From Botryotinia globosa (taxonomy: Eukaryota > Ascomycota > Leotiomycetes > Helotiales > Sclerotiniaceae), in NCBI GenBank assembly GCA_014898425.1, contig RCSZ01000013.1, forward strand, positions 248,001 to 312,000: 64,000 nt of DNA. The letters are read 5' to 3'. This document shows, in pieces, positions 12,681-25,800 of this stretch; position 1 is the stretch's first letter; each line of letters starts with the position of its first letter. The notes below the pieces were generated by a model, which worked only from the letters and a program-made list of their open reading frames with translations, was not told the DNA's origin and made no database searches. The position numbers were made by a program, and so were the translations under genes.

Positions 12681-13290
12681 CAAACCTACTGCATTCATCC
12701 ATCCATCATCAGCACGTCCGTCCGTCCACCATCGGCGCGTCCGTCAAATTTCGATCATTTTCCTCGGTTCTTTTCCTCGGTTCTTTTCCCTTGGTTCCTT
12801 TTTCTTTCCCTTCTTCTCGAAACTTTACATTCGTTTTATGTTTTACGTTTTGAGATTTAAGCTTTAATAAGCGAGCGAACGAGGGAATACGCTAGCTAGC
12901 TAGCTCGAGGCTGGACATTTCACGACTCGTGCGGATTATTGAGGATTGGATTGGATTAAATTGAGTCGGAAAGAAACGTATATTCACTCCGCTCCGCCGG
13001 GTTGGGTTGGTGGCGGGTGATGAGTGGGAATGGAATGGATAAGAATGAATGAACATAGAAATGGAGATGATGGTGGTGGATGGAGATGGAGATGGTGGTT
13101 GTGGTTGAGGTTGTGGTTATGAATGATGGTGGTAGATGGAGATGATAATAGTAAATGAATGAAAATAAAGATGAGAATAAATATAGAAATGATTATAGAT
13201 AGAGATATAGATCTAAAATTCAAAAAGAAAGAGATATATAATTGTAGTGTTTATTGATTAGTATATAAATATTAATTCATTTAATAGATA

Positions 13291-13409
13291 AGAATAGAAA
13301 TAGAAATAGAAATAGAAATAGAAATAGAAATAGAAATAGAAATAGAAATAGAAATAGAAATAGAAATAGAAATAGAAATAGAAATAGAAATAGAAATAGA
13401 AATAGAATA
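13291..13409. repeat. (AGAAAT)n microsatellite
   Basis: About 20 uninterrupted hexamers on the plus strand. Confidence 0.95.
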
Positions 13410-13571
13410 AAACATATATTTTAATACTTTCTATACTCCTCTAGTATTTTATATTTTCATTATTATAATAAAGAAGAAGAAGAAGAAGAAAAAGTAGAGT
13501 TATCTATCTATCTATCTACTTATTTATTTAGAAATAATATAATATAACATCTTAAGAAGAATCCCCCTGTA

Positions 13572-13574
<3 letters not shown>

Positions 13575-13613
<39 letters not shown>
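13575..13613. repeat. (AT)n run
   Basis: About 39 bp of uninterrupted AT dinucleotides at the border of the AT-rich block. Confidence 0.95.
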
Positions 13614-13616
<3 letters not shown>

Positions 13617-14052
13617 AACTATATCTTAATTAAATAGAGTCAAGAGGTATTGATTTGTTTTATTTCTTATATAAGATATTAGTCAAATAGCGAATATACT
13701 ATATTAATAAAAATATTTAGAAATTTGATTTTTTGACTTGCTTGATTTTTTTCTCTTTTTTTTTGAAAGAGAGAGGATCTGATTGTATTGTATTATATTG
13801 TTTTATATTAAATTAAATTTGTTTTATTATATTATGTTATACGAGCTTTTTCTCGATTCTTTAAGGTTAAAAATAACAATAGGCTTATTAATACTCTTTA
13901 TAATTATTTTTTACACTCTTCAAAACCTATATCTATATTTGTATTATATAGCTTTTAGAATCCTAAAAATAAATAAGATTTATATTCTTATATTCTATTA
14001 AAATATAAATTTTAAAGTTATTTAGAAATTATAAGCTTTTGAGGTAGTGATT

Positions 14053-14572
14053 TGTAAGAATTCTGGCACCTGCTTACCGCACCTCTGTGACAAATGTAAT
14101 AAAATCCCTGCAAAAATGAGGTTTTCCCATACAAATTATTATATTGAATATTTCAATCAAATCTTTATATTTTCTTTTTTAAAAAATCTAAAATAATAAA
14201 TAATTGAAATCAAAATATAAGAAATTATTCGAAATATTTTTTATTATTTTTGTTGAATAGTTATATAGTATTGAAATTGAATTTTTTTAAAAATTCTAAC
14301 ATGTAACGTTTTCCCTATACAAAATAAACGAATTTTCATCAAAATTTAGAATTTTCAACTTTAACCCTTTCAAATTCTATTTCAAAAAATAAAATAAAAT
14401 ATTCTATTTATTTTTTTATAAAATTTGATTAATTAAATAACATTTTTTTTAAAAAAAATCTAATTTTATCTTTTATAATAAGAAATAAACTAGGGTATGA
14501 AAAATTGAATAATCCCATATTTTAGCTGGAAAAGCGTTACATATGCGGTGAGGAGAAGCCAGAACTCTTACA
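14053..14572. mobile_element. Decayed terminal-inverted-repeat element
   Basis: TGTAAGAATTCTGGCACCTG at 14053 is mirrored by the inverse of TGTAAGAGTTCTGGCTTCTC ending at 14572. About 22 of the first 28 positions match through ACCGCA. The interior is AT-rich with no frame. TA dinucleotides lie at equal offsets outside both ends (14045-14046 and 14579-14580) but the duplication is not certain. It is probably a non-autonomous DNA element. Confidence 0.5.
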
Positions 14573-14763
14573 TCTGTTTAGGTGGAGTATATTTAACCTT
14601 CAACTCTATAATAATAATAATTATAATAATTATAATAATTATAATAATAATTATAGATTTTACTAACCTCTGGCTTCTACTTTTAGTTTATATAAAAGCA
14701 TTAAAGATATAATTAAACTTTAAAATCTTAAAACTTTATAAATCCTATAATCCTTTATATAAC

Positions 14764-15098
14764 TTTTTTTCTTTTCTTTTTTTTATTCTTCTTTTTTTTT
14801 ATTCTTCTTTTTTTTATTCTTCTTTTTTTTATTCTTCTTTTTTTTATTCTTCTTTTTTTTTTTTTTTATTCTTCTTTTTTTTTATTCTTCTTTTTTTTTA
14901 TTCTTCTTTTTTTTTATTCTTCTTTTTTTTTATTCTTCTTTTTTTTTATTCTTCTTTTTTTTTATTCTTCTTTTTTTTTATTCTTCTTTTTTTTTATTCT
15001 TCTTTTTTTTTATTCTTCTTTTTTTTATTCTTCTTTTTTTTTATTCTTCTTTTTTTTATTCTTCTTTTTTTTATTCTTCTTTTTTTTTATTCTTCTTT
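14764..15098. repeat. T-rich minisatellite, about 16-bp unit
   Basis: About 20 copies of a unit of roughly TTCTTTTTTTTTATTC run in tandem, varying by one or two T residues in the T run. Pyrimidines are almost exclusively on the plus strand. Confidence 0.93.
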
Positions 15099-15171
15099 TT
15101 ATTTATTTATTATTTTTTAATCTTTTTTTAATCTTTTCTTTTATCTTTTCCTCTCTCTTTTCTAATCTCTT

Positions 15172-15340
15172 TGTTGGTATCACCATGGGGATGGTGAAGA
15201 CAATATAGTACTATGGTTCACACTATTGTAATATTACTCGAGGTTCTAAAAGCTAGGGCTACGATACGTCTATACTATAGTGCCGAGGCACTAGCGCAAG
15301 CGCTACTGCGATCACATGATCCCTTTCCCTATCCCGACAC
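15172..15340 (+). mobile_element. GC-rich relic, possible copia-type LTR start
   Basis: A better-preserved island begins TGTTGGTATCACC, and TGTTG is a common start of Ty1/copia LTRs (family knowledge). It contains three adjacent perfect short palindromes: AGTGCC-GA-GGCACT, TAGCGC-AA-GCGCTA and GATCA-CA-TGATC. No partner LTR or coding part is recognised, so a solo or truncated LTR is inference. Confidence 0.35.
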
Positions 15341-15573
15341 TCTTATTTCTTTTATTACAAATCTCGAATTTTCAAATCGATCAAAAATATTTATTCAATT
15401 CTTTAAAATCTTTAAATCTTTAATCTTTTCAATTTATTTTTACATTAATTATTTCTTTTATTAATTATAATTTATTAATATAAAAATTATATTATTCAAA
15501 AGCTTTTAATTTATAAAATTCTATAATATTTTCTAATTTCATTTTATAAATCCTTTACTTTTGATTTATTATT

Positions 15574-15719
15574 TGTCACGATATATACGTAATCGCGTCC
15601 GATCGGGCTAAGTATAACACTAAGCTCGAGTCGATTATATATATAGCTTTGTAGTATATTCTTTTTAGCTCTATAACTTTTAATTCTAAGATTGATCTTT
15701 AAATATCTATTAAATTCGT
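15574..15719 (+). mobile_element. Relic of another LTR-like repeat (TGTCACGATATAT start)
   Basis: A GC-richer patch starts TGTCACGATATATACG and decays into AT-rich sequence. Its last part (15677-15719) matches 33555-33597 over 43 bp, with nearly all differences being C-to-T or G-to-A in this copy. The two probably belong to one older repeat family that is distinct from the four gypsy copies. Confidence 0.45.
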
Positions 15720-16309
15720 TATATTATTAAAAACTCTTTCAAATAAAAAATAAAATAATATTAATATATTTTTATAAATATAGTTTATATATATATTCTG
15801 TTTATTTTTATTTAAGTATATTATTTATATTCTTTTGTTTATATATAGATCTTTTTAATATTAATCAAAAATATTATCTTTTTTATTATTATTGATTTCT
15901 AAACTATAAATTATAATTCAATAAATCTTGTAATTATAAAGTTTTATAACAAAAGGATTTATTAATAAAATGAAATCTTATTCCTATACTTTCTAATTCT
16001 TAAATACTTTTTTATTGCTTATATCTTTTTAATCAAAACCCTTTCTTTTTAATCTCAAAAAGTTTAATAATAATTTTCAGAAATTCGATATATAGTTATC
16101 TTCAATTTGAGCGAAATTATAAATAGATAGTATTATAATTAATAACTTTATAACTCAATTTTATTATATTTATTTTAATCTCGAATTTTATATATAAATT
16201 ATAATATTATCTTAGCTTTTTTTTTAATTAAAATATTCCCTTAAATTATATAACAATTCTAAATCAATTTATATATATTTATTACAATCTGAATAAAATA
16301 TAAAAGATG

Positions 16310-16459
16310 TATTACAACGCCAACTACGTTGTCTTTGTGCCTCAGGCATGAACCCTTAGTGTGCTTTTAGTGTGCTCTATTTTCTATAATAGGGCCTCAA
16401 TCTTTTATAGCATTTAGAACCCTTATGGTATAATATAAGTCTTTACCCATATTTTAACA
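16310..16459 (+). repeat. 5' LTR of gypsy copy 1
   Basis: 150 bp, beginning TATTACAACGCC (RIP-altered TGTCACGGCGCC) and ending TTAACA. The outer half keeps more C and G than the matching part of the 3' LTR. Confidence 0.95.
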
Positions 16460-16899
16460 ATTTATATTATCTATTTAAAAGTTATTATAACTTCATTTTA
16501 AAGATATTTATTCAAATCGTATTTTAATTATTTCAATTATTCTAATTTTATTAAAGTTATAATTCGATTATATTGATTGAATCTATTGTTGATTTATTGT
16601 AAATAATTTTGTTATTTTTTAGTAAAGTTATTTAATTATATTAAAACATATTTATGTTGATTTATTATTAAAAATTCTATAAAAATGTTTTGTAGTTACG
16701 AAAGTATTTTAGAGATGGTTGATTAAATAATTGTATTTAATTTACTCTTACAATTCTTTTTTTTGAATTATATTATTAATTTTATTAAAACTAATATTTT
16801 TTTATTTATAAATCTATTCTATAATTCGAATATTATATATTTTGTAATTATTCAAATTATATTTATTTCGATCAAAACAATTACAATTTTATTACAAGA

Positions 16900-19800
16900 A
16901 TAAGCTGTTGTAGTATATATTTAAATCAACAAAGTTCAATTATGGATTGTTGAATTGCAAGATATAATTAAAATATTAAAGATTGTTATTTGTAATAATC
17001 TAGGAGTTTTGTTTTATTGAAAATATCTTATTTTTTTTGAGAAGTTTAGTGGTAATGAGTAAGATATTGCAAAATATTAGGATTAATATATAATATTTTA
17101 TAATATAATCAATTATTGTTTAATTGTAGATTATAAGAATAAATTAGAATTTTAGTGGATTATATTTCTTATTAGTTTATTTTTTGATTTGATTTATACA
17201 AATAATTAAATATATTTTGATACGATTATAGATAACTTGTGTAATTCTAATCTCTAGTTTTTTAAATAATGTATTATAATAAGTATTTGGGGTGAGTTGA
17301 ATAAACAATATTAAATTTTTAATCTTTTATAAAAAGTTTTTATGAATTATAACAAGTGTAAAATGAAGAAGATTTTATTTGGTAATTTCATTATCGAGTT
17401 TAAGTAGTTTATTATCAAATATAAGAAAACTATTGAATAACAAATTGCCGATTTCAAATTTAAGGTTTTATAAGAATTAATTGATACTTTAATTAATTGT
17501 TTTAATAAACCTTTTGCTATTGATATTGATATATAGATAATCTAGTGGTAAGGTATTTATAATGATTTAAAAGAGAAAATTTATTTTGATAATTAACAAA
17601 AGAGTTAGGGTATTAATTTCAGCTGTAATTAATCGAGGTATTATGATAGAAAGTCAATTCTAATTATAGTTTCCTTTGTATTAGAGCTATCTAATAACTT
17701 TATGTAATTAGATATTGTTCAACAAGATTAGTGCTCTTTATTCTATTATATTTGAGAGTAATATTTTGATTTTGGCTTTTACTTTTATTATAAGAAATCA
17801 GATTATATTAAAAACAATTGTAATAAGAAACGAGCCAACAATATAAAATACAATATTAATACTAATATGAAATACAACTTTTATATTAATTATTTTTTTG
17901 TAATTAATTAATACTAGAGTTTTAGATTTTATTATAATGCTATCAATTTTTCGTATCAAAGTTTATTTCTACTTACCAATTGTTTTTTATTTATTAATTA
18001 TTTTTCAACTATATTATTATATTATACTTTATTGATTCCTTTTAACTTTACTTAAAAGCTTAATTTGGAAGGGTATATTGAGAGATCCGTTTATTTAAAA
18101 AAAAATAAAAGTTTTATTCCCTAATTTAATATATCAAAAGATTAATCTCGATTTATAATTATAAATCGAGGTTTTTTGTAGAAAATTTATTTTTGTAGAT
18201 TAAAAGATTAGTTATATCTAGGGATTCTTTATATTTTAAAACAATGAATAACAAGTTTTTTAAAATCTTAATAAAAATCTTTTTTATATTTAATATAATT
18301 ATTTTGCTTATTAGTTTTATAGATAGTGGAATTATAAACTATAGTTTTATTGATAAAGAAATTATTTTCAAATTTCAAATATTTATATAACTTCTTTTTT
18401 ATATTCATTATTTATTTTTAATTAATGAAAAGCTTTTCAATATTTTCTTTTAATATATACTTTTGAATATATAAATCAATAATTATTGAGAGATTGATTT
18501 GTTTTATATTATTATTTTATTAATTACAAATCTATTGATCTTTGATTTCTTTTGGCTTTAATATTATAATCTTATTATCAATTGATTGATAATGATATTT
18601 AAGTTTGTATTTATATATTACTCGAAATATTATTATTTTATTGATATTGTGGCAATTATTATTTTTGATATATTTGATAATTGTAAGATAATTTTGTTAA
18701 AAAATAGCAAAGTTATAATTAATCTCAAATTATTTTTACAAAAGCTTATTTTGAGATTAGTTTTTATAGAAGATATTATCAATAAAAACTTCAAAGTTAA
18801 ATCCTTATTATTCTAAAATCAATCAGCAATTTTCGAATTTATTAAGGTTTCGGATATTCAAAGAAACCTTGATATTATTAATTTTGAAAACAACAAAAAC
18901 AAAAACTTTTATTATATTTATTATATCGATAATAAAGCGAATATTCAAACTAAAATGATTTTCAATTGTTTATTTTTAAAATCAGTTTTAATTCGATTTA
19001 TTATTAATTTCAAAAAGTATAAGAAATCATTACAGAATTAGAATATTTTACTTTTATTATTATCATCATTATCAAATCCTTCAAGCAAATTACTCGATGT
19101 TATACAAAGTATTTGTTTTGAAATATAAAATATAAAGTTTTTTATAGCTAATAATTTTATATAATTCTATAAGAACAATAATATTTATATTATAAAAATA
19201 TCCTAGAATGAATTAGATAGGGTTTGTGATTTATATTATATAATAATCGAGGATTCTATTTAATTATATTGAGGTTTAATGGATAATAATATTAATAAGT
19301 TTATGGAAAAGATAGATCAACCCATCCCTTTTATATCAGAGATTTAAGATAAACTGTTTTTTTAGTTTTATAATCTATACCCAGGATTCCTATCTTTTTT
19401 TGTTAATGAATTTTTATTACAATGTTTATAGAATTACAAAATTGAGATTATATTAGATAAAGAATTATTATATAACAAAGGTTGTTCAATATCCCCAACT
19501 AAGCTTCAAATTATTTATAAATAATTTAATAATAATCTAAATAAAGGATTTATTTGGGAATCTTATTTCTGATCAATTGTTTTATTCCTTTTAATTGTTA
19601 AATTAAAAGAAGGTATTCGGATTTATTAAAACTATTGGGATTTAAATAATATTATTATCAAAAATCGATATCCTTTATTACTAATTAAAGAAATTTTTGA
19701 TATTTTATATTATATTAAAATTTATATTAAGTTTGATATTATTATTGTTTTCAACAAGTTATAAATTATAAAAGATTACAAATAGAAAACTATTTTTACT

Positions 19801-22440
19801 ATTTGTTTCGATTTATTCGAATTATTAATAATATTCTTTGGATTTTACAATATATTAATCTTGTTTCAGAATTATATCAATTATATTCTCTTCAATCTTT
19901 TAAATAGAATTTGTATAGTATATTTAAATAATATTTTGATTTATTTCAAAAACATTACAAATCACAAAGAATATATTTGTAAGATTATTTAATAATTAAT
20001 CAATACTGGACTATAAATCGATATCGATAAATACAAATTCGAAACAAAAAGAATCAAATATTTTGATTTAATTATTATCTTAGAAAATATAGAAATAAAT
20101 CTGGAGAAAATCGATATTATATTCAATTAAAAATCATTAACTAAACTCAAAAATCTTCAGCGTTTTCTTGAATTTATCAATTTTTATTAATATTTCATTT
20201 ACAATTTTTTTAAGATTGTAGAGCCTCTCAATTACCTTCTAAAAAAGGAAAAAATATAAAACTAAAACTCTAAATAAAAAAACGCTTTTATAATACTAAA
20301 AAATACTTTTTTTTTTATTCCAATCCTTATCATATTTAATCATTATTATTGTATAATAATCGAGATTAATACTTTCGATTGGATTGTAGGTAATATTCTT
20401 TTATAATATAATAACAAAGAAGATTTATATCCAATAGCATATTTTTTGTTAAAATATAATACTATTGAATACAATTACAAAATCTATAATAAAGAATTTT
20501 TAGCAATTATAAAATTATTAAAGGAATAAAGGCCGAAACTATACAGCACTTAGAAATTATTCGAAATTATTATCAATTATAAAAACCTCGAATACTTTAT
20601 ATCAACAAAAATACTAAACCAATAATAAACTAAATAAATCAAATTCTTATCAAAATTCAACTTTCATATTATATATCAACCCAATCACAAAATTGTTTAC
20701 TCTAATACTTTGAATTGTAAAATTAAAAATTATTTAGTATACACCAATCCTAATGATAATCAAATCAAAAACCATTTACAAACAATCCTTTCAAAACAGA
20801 TATTTAATACTATTATATTTAAGGATATCATTCGATAAACGAGTAGTAATTTAGATTTGATTATAATCCCAATAGATATAATTATCCCTGATATTAATAA
20901 ATCGATTAACAATTTTATTAATAAAATATACAAATTGTTCAAACTAATTACAATTATACATATAACACTTTGAAATCTTTCTATTTATTATTAATCATTA
21001 AATATTCAAAAGAACTTTCGAATAGTCTTATAAGATTATAAATTAATCAATAATAAAATCTTTTATTATAATCACCTCTTTATTTTCCCCTCTATTAAAC
21101 TTTGTATATAAATTATATATTATATATATTCAATCAAACCAGCTGAACATTTAAATTACATCAAAACTATTAACCTCATTTCTCATATATATTAATAACC
21201 TAATATATCTAAAAAGATCAAGATATTTATATAAACTTATCAATTCTATTTTCATATTAAAACTTCCCACCTCACTATATCTAAATTCCTTAAACCCTTA
21301 CTAATACTATTCTATCCCTAATTAAATATTTCTATCAATTATATTATATTATTATTAATTAATAAACACTACAAAAAGAAATATCAATATATTATTATAA
21401 TTATTTACTATCTAACCAAAATACAATATTTCATATTAATAATAAAACTATTCATAGAGAAACTTGCAAATCGATTTATTGAAAAGATATATTGCCTATA
21501 TAATATTTCTAATAATATTATATTCAATAAAAGCTCCTAATTCATTTCTGAATTTTGAAAACATTTATTCAAATACTTATCAATTACTTTGAAACAATCT
21601 TTTTTATTTTATCCCAAATCCAACAACCAAACAAAGAGAATCAATATTATAATAAAATAATATTTTTATATCTTCATAAACTTTTATTAAAACAATTAAC
21701 CCGATTAGTTTTCATTTGTAGAGTTTGTATTGAATAATATTATATCAAAAATCATTAATATATCCCCATTCTTCATCAATTATAATTATTACCTATACTT
21801 CGAAGTTAAATTGTTTATATTAATTCTATTAAATTTATTATATTAAAAAAAACAAGAATTCCTCAAAATTAATAAGATTATAAATAAATTTGATTTTATT
21901 TTAATTAAACTCAAAGTGTTTATAATTCAATTAATTCAAAAATATGAAAATTATATTAACAAAATCCAAACCAATATTTCCTTTTACAAAGAAAATAATA
22001 AAGTATAGATTAGTATAAAAAATATAAAAACTAATTATTCAATAAAAAAGAATAATAATAAATGGAATAATCTTTATAAAATCCTCAAAATCTATAAATG
22101 GGCTTGTTTATTACAACTCCCAATTAATTTCAAGATTTTTTTGATATTCCACAATTTACTATTTCGATTGCTTTATTGTTTGTTAGAATTATTAGATCAA
22201 AATATTATCAATATCACTAAATTATACAGAAATTAAAATTGAGTTCTCAAAAAAAATAATGAAATATATAAGGAGATTGAACAATAGAAATTCAAAAAGA
22301 TTCTTGATTATTACAATAAATACAATTTCCATTATCATATCAAATAAAAGCACTATCCATTGTTATAACAATCAATTAAGGATTTTTGAGGTTAGAAAAG
22401 AATGATTATTACATTTCATTTAATACATTTAAATAAATCA
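16900..22440 (+). pseudogene. Decayed gag-pol of gypsy copy 1
   Basis: The relic reads through many stops. A gag zinc-knuckle spacing C-x2-C-x4-H-x4-C survives at 17780-17821, although the first three ligands are now Tyr codons. The aspartic protease DSG is intact at 18322-18330. The reverse transcriptase YxDD box reads YLNN at 19921-19932, so both catalytic Asp codons became Asn. RNase H follows around 20,300-20,700. The integrase block has SQF..EFWKHL- and QT.R-like motifs near 21,470-21,640, with tryptophans now stops. A chromodomain-like tail lies at about 22,259-22,400. This order is that of Ty3/gypsy chromoviruses. The fragmentary frames here are not genes. Confidence 0.9.
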
Positions 22441-22736
22441 AATCTATTTGTATAGATTGGATTCAAAAAGTTTATTACCTTAAATACTATTATATCAATA
22501 ATAATTCTTAAATAAGAATTGAATAAATCAAAAAAAATCTATCAATTAATTACTATTTTAAAAACAGTTTGTTTTAATCTTATAATAAAAACTAAATTGT
22601 TTTAACATTATTTCAAAAGATTTTGGGTTTTCATTTAATCAATATTAAATTGATTCTTTATAACTTTGCTAAAAAATAACAAAATTACCTTATACCTTAA
22701 TTTACTTAAAACAAGTAAGCTTTAAAAGAAGAATAT

Positions 22737-22886
22737 TATCACAATACCAACTATATTATCTTCATGCCTCAAACACAAACCCTTAATATATTCTTAATAT
22801 ACCCTACTTTCTATAATAGGACCTCAACCTTTTATAGTACTTAGAATCCTTATAATACAATATAAGTCTTTACCCATACCTTAACA
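22737..22886 (+). repeat. 3' LTR of gypsy copy 1
   Basis: 150 bp, beginning TATCACAATACC and ending CTTAACA. The inner half is strongly RIP-altered compared with the 5' LTR. Confidence 0.95.
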
Positions 22887-22891
22887 AGATG

Positions 22892-25800
22892 GAAAATAAA
22901 TTATTTAATTTCAAATAAGGAATTGATTCTTTATATATTTATATTACAAAATTCGAAAGAATTTTTTATAAAATCAAAGATCAGAATTGATCTGATTTAA
23001 ATAAAATCTCAATTTTTTATAATAAACTCAATATTATTCTTAGAAATTATTTTTCTTAATAGTTTTCTCTTCCCCACTTTTATCCCGATTTTGTTTAAAT
23101 TATATAATGACTAATTATATATATAGCAAATAAATTCTTTATATTATTCTATTCTAATAAATCTAGAATTCTATATATATTACAAAATTCATTCTATTCT
23201 TAAAACTATAATTCAATAAATATTAGCAATATTAATAGTATTAATAGTATTAATACTTTTATTCTTTTATTGAATAAAGCTAATCATACCCTGACTCCAT
23301 CTTGCTTCTATATACTCGAGTTTTTCTTTATTGAAAAAACTTTTTTATATAAACAAAATAAATATATTCAATATAGAAGTACTTTTTATTAAATATAAAT
23401 TTATTTATTTAATTTATATTAAAATATTTAAAATCAAAAAGAATTTATTCTAGTTATTATATTTACTTCTATTAATATAGATTACTATGTAAACAAGGAA
23501 ATTCACCTGTAGGGAATTCACTTTAAGGAAATGACTCTAATACAAAGACTATTGTATTAAAGGGATTCAGTGAATACAAAAGAGATTAGTTCTTTCAATA
23601 GTGTTTATATAAAGCCTATTACTTCCTCATTTAGCTAACTCTTTAAATAGAATATAATTAAATATATAAAACCTATATTATATATGGATACTATATTTTC
23701 CATATCCTTTTCAAATCAATATTAATTAGTGATATTACAAATTTAAAATAATTATTCAAAAAACTCTTCAAAAACTTCTTAACCTTATTTTTTCATTTTT
23801 ATTATATATAATATTAGTTTTAAAAAAGCCGGTAAGCAATCCAAATAATTTAAACTCAAACAACTTATTTCTAAGATTATAAAAGACTTTAATAATATTG
23901 CTAATATAAATTCATTATAGAATTCTAAGTTTGATTACAATAATATAACTAATACCCCTTCTCTTTCTTTTATTGAGAAAGATATAGTTTAGAAGAAAAA
24001 AAATCTAAGAGATATAAGTCGACCACCCTACTTTCGGGCCACCCCTGTTTCGGGCCACCCTTTTATACCAAAAATCACTTTTTTAATCTATTAATATCTC
24101 TATCAATATTGAATATAATTCAATAAAAATTTAAATCTATATAATTCAAATCATTCCAAATCTATTTTGAAATTTTTAGATTTTTAGGATTTTTTTAAAT
24201 CGATTTCTAAAACTTCGAAATATCGATTTTTAATTATATACAAATTACATACAAATCTAAAATTTCATAAAATCTATAATAACTTTTAAGAAAAAATAAT
24301 CAAAAATAAATTATAAATTTTTATTATAAATTTGTAAAAGATTTAATCTAAAAAATCTTAAAAAGATGAAAAATTCCTTATAAATAAATATTTAAAGAGA
24401 TACCCTTAAAATTACAAGGATTATTTATACTACTTTTAACTCATTGTATATAATATCTCTATATTTATTCATTTTTTTTAATTTTTTTTAAAAATTTCTA
24501 TATAGATTTAGATTTAAAGTTTTCAAAAATATATACAATTTTCTTTTAATAATTGTTATTAAAAAGTTATTAAAGATTTTATAAAATTTAAATTTGTATA
24601 TAATTTATATATAAATTGAAAATCGATGTTTTAAAGCTTTAAAAATCGATCCACAAAAATCCTAAAATTCTAAAAATTCTAATATAAGCTTAAAATAGCT
24701 TAAATTATATAAGTATAAATTTTTATTAAATTATATTTAATATTGATAGAGATATTGATAGGTCAAAAAAGTGATTTTTGGTGTAAAAAGGGGGCCTAAA
24801 AGAGGGGTGGCCCGAAAGTAGAGTGGTCGACTTAACTATTCTATAAGAATCTAACAACAAATCGAAAATATAAAAAGCTAGAATCTAAAAAATTAGAATC
24901 TTTCAAAATACTTGAAAGTATTGATTTATAGAATTATTGAATCAAGTTTCCAATGTTTTATAAATATTATAATATCTTTTATATAAGTTTATTGATATTA
25001 TATAGAATATCAAAAAGAATGAATAGATTTGAAAATATAGTGGAATTATTTGTAATAAAAATAGTTATAAATAAAATCTATAGAAATGAGATATTGGAAT
25101 AAGAAGTAGAGAGAATCCTAGATTTAAGAATATATAGATATTAAAGAAAACTATAATATTAAATATATTGAAAAGATTATTTTTAGGATAAGGATAATTA
25201 ATAATTATTAGAAAATCTAAAGAATTTTAAGAAAAAGATTGTAGAGTTTTATAAAAAAAAATCTTTTGTTTTAGATAGGATTATAGAAGAATAATTATAT
25301 TGATTTTATTTTTATTTTTTTAAGAAAATTTTTTTGATTGGATTTGAAAGAATTATAATTAATTTTTGTTTTATAAAAATAGATTATGAATATTAGATTA
25401 TAATTATTTGTTAGTTAATAATTATAATTTAGATTTGATAATATAATTATTTATTAGAAAACTTTTTAAATTTGTTTAAATCGAAAGTGAATATTGATTA
25501 TATATTTCGAGATAAGGGATATAGAGTAATTAGGAGATATTAGAATAGAGTTTATAATATAGGTAAGAATATATAGAATAAATTTTATTTTTAAATAAAA
25601 TAAAAAATAAAATTATAGTTTTTTTTAATACAATTAAATAGAAAAATGAATTCTTGATTGTTGTTATTAATTTACAAATTTGAAGTTTTATCAAAAAAAT
25701 ATGTTTTTAGATTGATAATGTAATATAATAGATTGCAAATATAAATGAATTATTCTTATTATTTATTTTAAAAATAGAGATCAATATAAAGGTAAGATAA

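Larger units (their letters stand above)
11059..13650. other. Gene-free repeat-rich flank leading into the AT-rich block
   Basis: No gene is supported here. The region carries the 3' flank of the YRB30-like gene, a TAGCA array at 11,194-11,225, several minisatellites listed separately and a purine-skewed stretch (13,000-13,200) whose minus-strand frame is only His/Ser/Ile-rich simple sequence. GC content falls steadily from about 13,200 onward. Confidence 0.7.
13651..16304. other. RIP-type AT-rich segment upstream of gypsy copy 1
   Basis: The base composition drops to mostly A and T. No gene is supported. Small islands of higher GC survive at 14,050-14,100, 14,530-14,590, 15,172-15,340 and 15,574-15,640; these look like repeat termini and are listed separately. 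The short frame at 13783-14001 is Leu/Ile/Tyr-rich only because of composition. Confidence 0.75.
16310..22886 (+). mobile_element. Ty3/gypsy chromovirus copy 1 (full length, RIP-inactivated)
   Basis: The 6577-bp element is bounded by 150-bp LTRs and a perfect 5-bp target duplication AGATG (16305-16309 and 22887-22891). Order on the plus strand is 5' LTR, primer site region, gag-pol relic, purine tract, 3' LTR. Stops have replaced many CAA, CAG and TGG codons. It is not autonomous. The same family occurs three more times in the window. Confidence 0.96.

Noticed and set aside
16460..16480. tRNA-type primer binding site behind the 5' LTR
   Set aside because: No copy shows a TGG start or any tRNA 3'-end complement; the complement to the LTR's own ATGGTACAA explains the conserved sequence better.
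18586..18816. 76-aa and similar short frames inside the gypsy copies (also 20760, 21555, 31273, 59109, 61314)
   Set aside because: They are stop-free stretches of the decayed gag-pol, repeated between copies at matching positions, not genes.
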